Assembly: GCA_947304335.1 (NCBI GenBank)
Contig: CAMZAW010000005.1
Location: forward strand, 1-32,499
Reading direction: 5' to 3'
Source of the DNA: an uncultured Candidatus Saccharibacteria bacterium
GTDB taxonomy: Bacteria; Patescibacteriota; Saccharimonadia; Saccharimonadales; Saccharimonadaceae
Length of the DNA: 32,499 nt
Position 1 is the stretch's first letter; every line of letters starts with the position of its first letter. Under the pieces are notes generated by a model. The model saw only the letters and a list, made by a program, of their open reading frames with translations. It did not search any database and had not been told where the DNA came from. A program made the position numbers and the translations under genes. Below are positions 29,079 through 32,499 of this stretch, piece after piece.

Positions 29079-29159
29079 AAGGCAATTTAGAATTTTTTGG
29101 AGAGTAACCTTGGGCTAGCGCCCTTGAGCGCTCTCCAAAAAATTTCTGAATTGCCTTTT
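29077..29159. terminator. Very long hairpin (28-29 nt arms) between HTH-MurA and helicase genes
   Basis: aaaaggcaatttagaattttttggagag ... ctctccaaaaaatttctgaattgcctttt, one mismatch and one indel; ends in a T run. Confidence 0.75.
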
Positions 29160-29209
29160 TGAAGCCGGGAGGGGTTTAAATATCGTGCCAAATGTTTTAA
29201 GATGGTTAG

Positions 29210-31243
29210 GTGAATATCTTAGATAAGCTCAATCCGGCACAGGCCGATGCGGTACAAACTTTGGAGGGGCCGCTTCTCATTTTGGCGGGCGCGGGATCTG
29301 GTAAAACCAAAACTTTAACTCATCGCATTGCGAATTTGATTGCGAACGGCATTAACCCAAATAATATTTTGGCCGTGACTTTTACCAACAAAGCCGCGCG
29401 CGAAATGCGCGAACGTTTGTGGAAACTTTTAAATGATACGAATGGCGACGTGGTGCCGCGCAGTTTTATGCCGTACATGGGTACCTTCCACGGCATTTGT
29501 GTGAAGATTTTGCGCATCGAGTCCGAAGCCGCCGGGCTTGATAAAAATTTTGTAATTTATGATACGGACGATCAAATTTCGCTCATCAAACACATCATCA
29601 AAGATTTGAATATGTCGAGCGACAAATCGCTGAAGCCAAAATCTATTCAGTCGATTATTAGCAAAGCCAAAAACGAAGGCCAATCGCCAGACGATTATGC
29701 GGCCGCCGCGTGTTATCCAAACCAAAAGCAAACTGCCAAAATTTTTGCGCGTTATGAAACAGAAAAAACTCGTGCGAACGCGCTCGATTTTGACGACTTA
29801 CTTTTGAAAGCTTTGGAACTTTTTCAAAATAATCCAGACATTCGCAAAAAATGGCAAACCAAATTTGAGCACATTTTGATTGACGAGTATCAGGACACAA
29901 ATATTATTCAGTATCAGCTTATTAAACTTCTCGTTAACAAAAATCGTAATATTTGCGTGGTGGGTGACGACTGGCAATCGATTTATTCGTGGCGCGGCGC
30001 CGACTTCACTAACATTTTGCATTTTGAACGCGATTTTCCGGGCGCCAAAGTTATCAAGCTCGAGCAAAACTATCGCTCCACGGCAAACATTTTGGACGCG
30101 TCGCAAAAAATCATCACCAAAAATAAAACTCGTACCGACAAGACTTTGTTTACAGACGCCGAAAAAGGTGAGCCAGTGGACGTAGAGTCCTTGCGCGACG
30201 AAAAAGAAGAAGCAATTTTTGTGGCGCGCAAGATCTTTGAGTATCACCGCCAGTATCCAAACTTTTCCGACTTCGCCGTTTTGTATCGCACCAATGCGCA
30301 GTCCTATGCTTTTGAAGATGTTTTCATGAAAATGCGAATCCCATATAAAATCGTTGGCGGCGTGCGTTTTTATGATCGCAAAGAAGTCAAGGATGTGCTC
30401 GCGATTTTGAAGGTGCTCGTGAATCAGCGCGACAAAATTAGTTTGGAGCGCGTGGTAAAAAATGTTTTGTCTGGCATTGGTGATGCGTCGCTCGCAAAAA
30501 TTCTCGCTGCCGTTGACGCAATCGAGGGAACTGAACCGTTGAAAGATCCAGACCTCGCGGATGTATTAACTGCTGCCAAGGCTAAAAACGCATTTAATAA
30601 GTTTTTGAATTTCATCAAAACTACACCGCTTGATTTGCCGCCGGCCGAAATCACGAAAAAAGCCATCGAATATTTTGATTTTGAAACTTTACTCACAGAC
30701 GGTACACCAACCGGCGAAGAACGTATCGCCAACCTTGGCGTACTTATAGGTAACGCCAACGGCTACGAAACCATAGATGAGTTTTTGGCCGACGCCACCT
30801 TAATGTCTTCCGCTGACGAAGCTTCGGGCGACAACGCAGTCACCTTAATGACGATGCACGCGGCCAAAGGTCTGGAATTTCCGGTAGTATTTTTGGTGGG
30901 CATGGAGGACGGTTTGTTCCCAAGCTCCCGCATCGACGACGAAGCCGCCCTCGAAGAAGAACGCCGCCTGGCCTATGTAGGCATGACGCGCGCCATGAAA
31001 AAGCTTTTCCTCACCTACGCTGCCTCACGCTACAGTTTTGGCGAGCGCAGTTATAATATGCCCTCGCGATTTTTAATTGAGCTCGGTTACAACCCATACG
31101 GCTCAAACCAATTCTACGGCAACAGCCCATACAATGATTCTTATGACGACGACAACGACGGCTTCAAGGATTACGACGAATTCGACGACTCCGACTTCCC
31201 GGCAGACGACCCCTTCCCAGACGACGGCCCAATCTATTACTAA
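29210..31243 (+). CDS. UvrD/PcrA-family superfamily 1 DNA helicase
   Basis: GTG start; LNPAQADAV, GAGSGKT, VTFTNKAAREM, DEYQDTN, GDDWQSIYSWRGAD, TMHAAKGLEFPVVFLVGMEDGLFP. Confidence 0.95.
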   Translation: MNILDKLNPAQADAVQTLEGPLLILAGAGSGKTKTLTHRIANLIANGINPNNILAVTFTNKAAREMRERLWKLLNDTNGDVVPRSFMPYMGTFHGICVKILRIESEAAGLDKNFVIYDTDDQISLIKHIIKDLNMSSDKSLKPKSIQSIISKAKNEGQSPDDYAAAACYPNQKQTAKIFARYETEKTRANALDFDDLLLKALELFQNNPDIRKKWQTKFEHILIDEYQDTNIIQYQLIKLLVNKNRNICVVGDDWQSIYSWRGADFTNILHFERDFPGAKVIKLEQNYRSTANILDASQKIITKNKTRTDKTLFTDAEKGEPVDVESLRDEKEEAIFVARKIFEYHRQYPNFSDFAVLYRTNAQSYAFEDVFMKMRIPYKIVGGVRFYDRKEVKDVLAILKVLVNQRDKISLERVVKNVLSGIGDASLAKILAAVDAIEGTEPLKDPDLADVLTAAKAKNAFNKFLNFIKTTPLDLPPAEITKKAIEYFDFETLLTDGTPTGEERIANLGVLIGNANGYETIDEFLADATLMSSADEASGDNAVTLMTMHAAKGLEFPVVFLVGMEDGLFPSSRIDDEAALEEERRLAYVGMTRAMKKLFLTYAASRYSFGERSYNMPSRFLIELGYNPYGSNQFYGNSPYNDSYDDDNDGFKDYDEFDDSDFPADDPFPDDGPIYY

Positions 31244-31246
31244 ACT

Positions 31247-31285
31247 TGACTTTTGATACCTCTTGTGCTTATATATAATATATAT
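31247..31285 (+). promoter_or_regulatory. Promoter for the downstream secreted protein
   Basis: TTGACT followed by TATATAATATATATA. Confidence 0.5.
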
Positions 31286-31295
31286 AGGCTACATT

Positions 31296-32499
31296 ATGAA
31301 ACAAACACTGAAAAAATTTTTCTCAAGTTTAATCCTTAGCCTGGCGTTTTTTGGCGCGGGCGCTTATGCTGCCGAGCCGGTTTCAGATGCGAGTGTATTA
31401 ACTGGCACGTATTTTAAAAACGGCGGCGACATTATTCTTGAAGCAGATATTACACTCTCTGCCAATGCCTTTATCCGCAAAGATCTCATACTGGATTTAA
31501 ATGGCCACACTCTTGATATGAGTGGCAAAACACTGGTCCCATACGAAGCAACGCTTACAGTCAAAGATACTTCCGAGAACTCAGATGGCAAAATTACCAG
31601 CAGTGGCAAACCAGCTATTCAAATTGGCAGTAGTACTAAATCTGGCAACTTGGTTCTCGAATCCGGAACCCTTGAAAGCACCGCAACCAATGGTTATGTG
31701 ATCAATAATTTTGGCAACCTTACAATAAATGGCGGGCTGGTCAAAGGCTTAGCGTATGGCATTAGTAACTTCAGCAACATCGTGTTAAATGGCGGCGAAG
31801 TTAGGGGTGATTCTTTTGTGGTGGTTAATCAAAAAGATTTTGAAATGAACGGTGGCACCGTTTACGTAACTGGCGGTGGCCCGGGCGTTTATGTTGGCTC
31901 TGATTCTAACGAAACGAACTTCGTGATGAACGACGGGTTTATTATAGTTGCCGGCGATGCGGGATCAAAATCCAACGTTGGTGTGAACTGTGGCAAACCA
32001 TTTAGCTATTTCGAAATGAACGGCGGCCGCATTGAGTCATTGTTTGAACATGCAAAATATGGTGGCACTGCCATTACGGGTTTCGAAGACAGCACGGTCG
32101 TAATTAACGACGGTGAAATTATCGGCTACTCCGGCGCTCTGATGGGCAACGGTAGTTTTCACGATGGGGGAAACTCGGGCGAAAGAGCGGACTTTACAAT
32201 TAACGGTGGCACCTTGACGGCCACCAACGGTATCGGTATTTATTCTCCGCAACCATATGGCGCCACCACAATTACCGGCGGCACAATTACTGGTTACCAA
32301 ACCGGTGTTGAAGTGCGCGCTGGCGATCTAACAGTTTCCGGCGGCGTGATTAAAAGTGAGTATGGTTCATATGAAGTCATTAATAATACCAACGGTTCCA
32401 CCACGTATGGCGCCGCAATTTCAGTTGCGCAACACACCACCGCGCAGCCAATCAACGTCCTGATCTCTGGTGGTAGCTTTGAGGCTCCTGCACCAATCA
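31296..32499 (+). CDS. Secreted repetitive probable beta-helix surface protein (truncated by the window end)
   Basis: Open frame from ATG 31296 to the edge, absent from the ORF track because no stop is present; signal peptide MKQTLKKFFSSLILSLAFFGAGAYAAE and repeated (M/I)NGG / ITGGT motifs. Confidence 0.85.
   Translation, partial: MKQTLKKFFSSLILSLAFFGAGAYAAEPVSDASVLTGTYFKNGGDIILEADITLSANAFIRKDLILDLNGHTLDMSGKTLVPYEATLTVKDTSENSDGKITSSGKPAIQIGSSTKSGNLVLESGTLESTATNGYVINNFGNLTINGGLVKGLAYGISNFSNIVLNGGEVRGDSFVVVNQKDFEMNGGTVYVTGGGPGVYVGSDSNETNFVMNDGFIIVAGDAGSKSNVGVNCGKPFSYFEMNGGRIESLFEHAKYGGTAITGFEDSTVVINDGEIIGYSGALMGNGSFHDGGNSGERADFTINGGTLTATNGIGIYSPQPYGATTITGGTITGYQTGVEVRAGDLTVSGGVIKSEYGSYEVINNTNGSTTYGAAISVAQHTTAQPINVLISGGSFEAPAPI

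Overview
The window is a compact, gene-dense bacterial chromosome segment. Gene style and content suggest a Patescibacteria/Saccharibacteria-like genome, but that is inference. UGA acts as a stop codon (for example at the end of RNase J and LigA), so this is not the UGA=Gly code of SR1/Gracilibacteria. Recognisable genes: RNase J, GT8 / PlsC-like / GT8 cluster, NUDIX hydrolase, YgjV-like membrane protein, a 1170-aa solenoid-repeat protein, EamA and CaCA transporters, LemA-HtpX-membrane protein-LigA, TRIC/UPF0126 protein, two small unknown ORFs, a 1436-aa secreted InlB-B/FISUMP protein, pyruvate kinase, phosphoglycerate kinase, an HTH-MurA fusion, a UvrD/PcrA helicase, and a truncated beta-helix-like secreted protein at the right edge that the ORF track omits. 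There are four tRNAs: Leu-UAA, Cys-GCA, Gly-GCC and Glu-UUC. Most interesting observations: (i) an XRE-type HTH fused to a MurA-like enzyme, behind an apparently leaderless promoter with a dyad over the -35; (ii) copies of tRNA 3' tails including CCA downstream of tRNA-Cys (three in tandem) and tRNA-Gly (tail plus terminator); (iii) a tRNA-Gly with coordinated U19/A56 changes in place of G19-C56; (iv) an unidentified candidate structured RNA after the tRNA-Cys repeats; (v) a consistent architecture in which operon-first genes have TATAAT-like boxes 6-7 nt before the start codon, while operon-internal genes have Shine-Dalgarno sites; (vi) a 26-copy 26/28-aa repeat protein with a recent 240-bp tandem duplication; (vii) a PGK missing a segment of its nucleotide-binding domain. 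All readings are by eye; no searches or folding programs were run.
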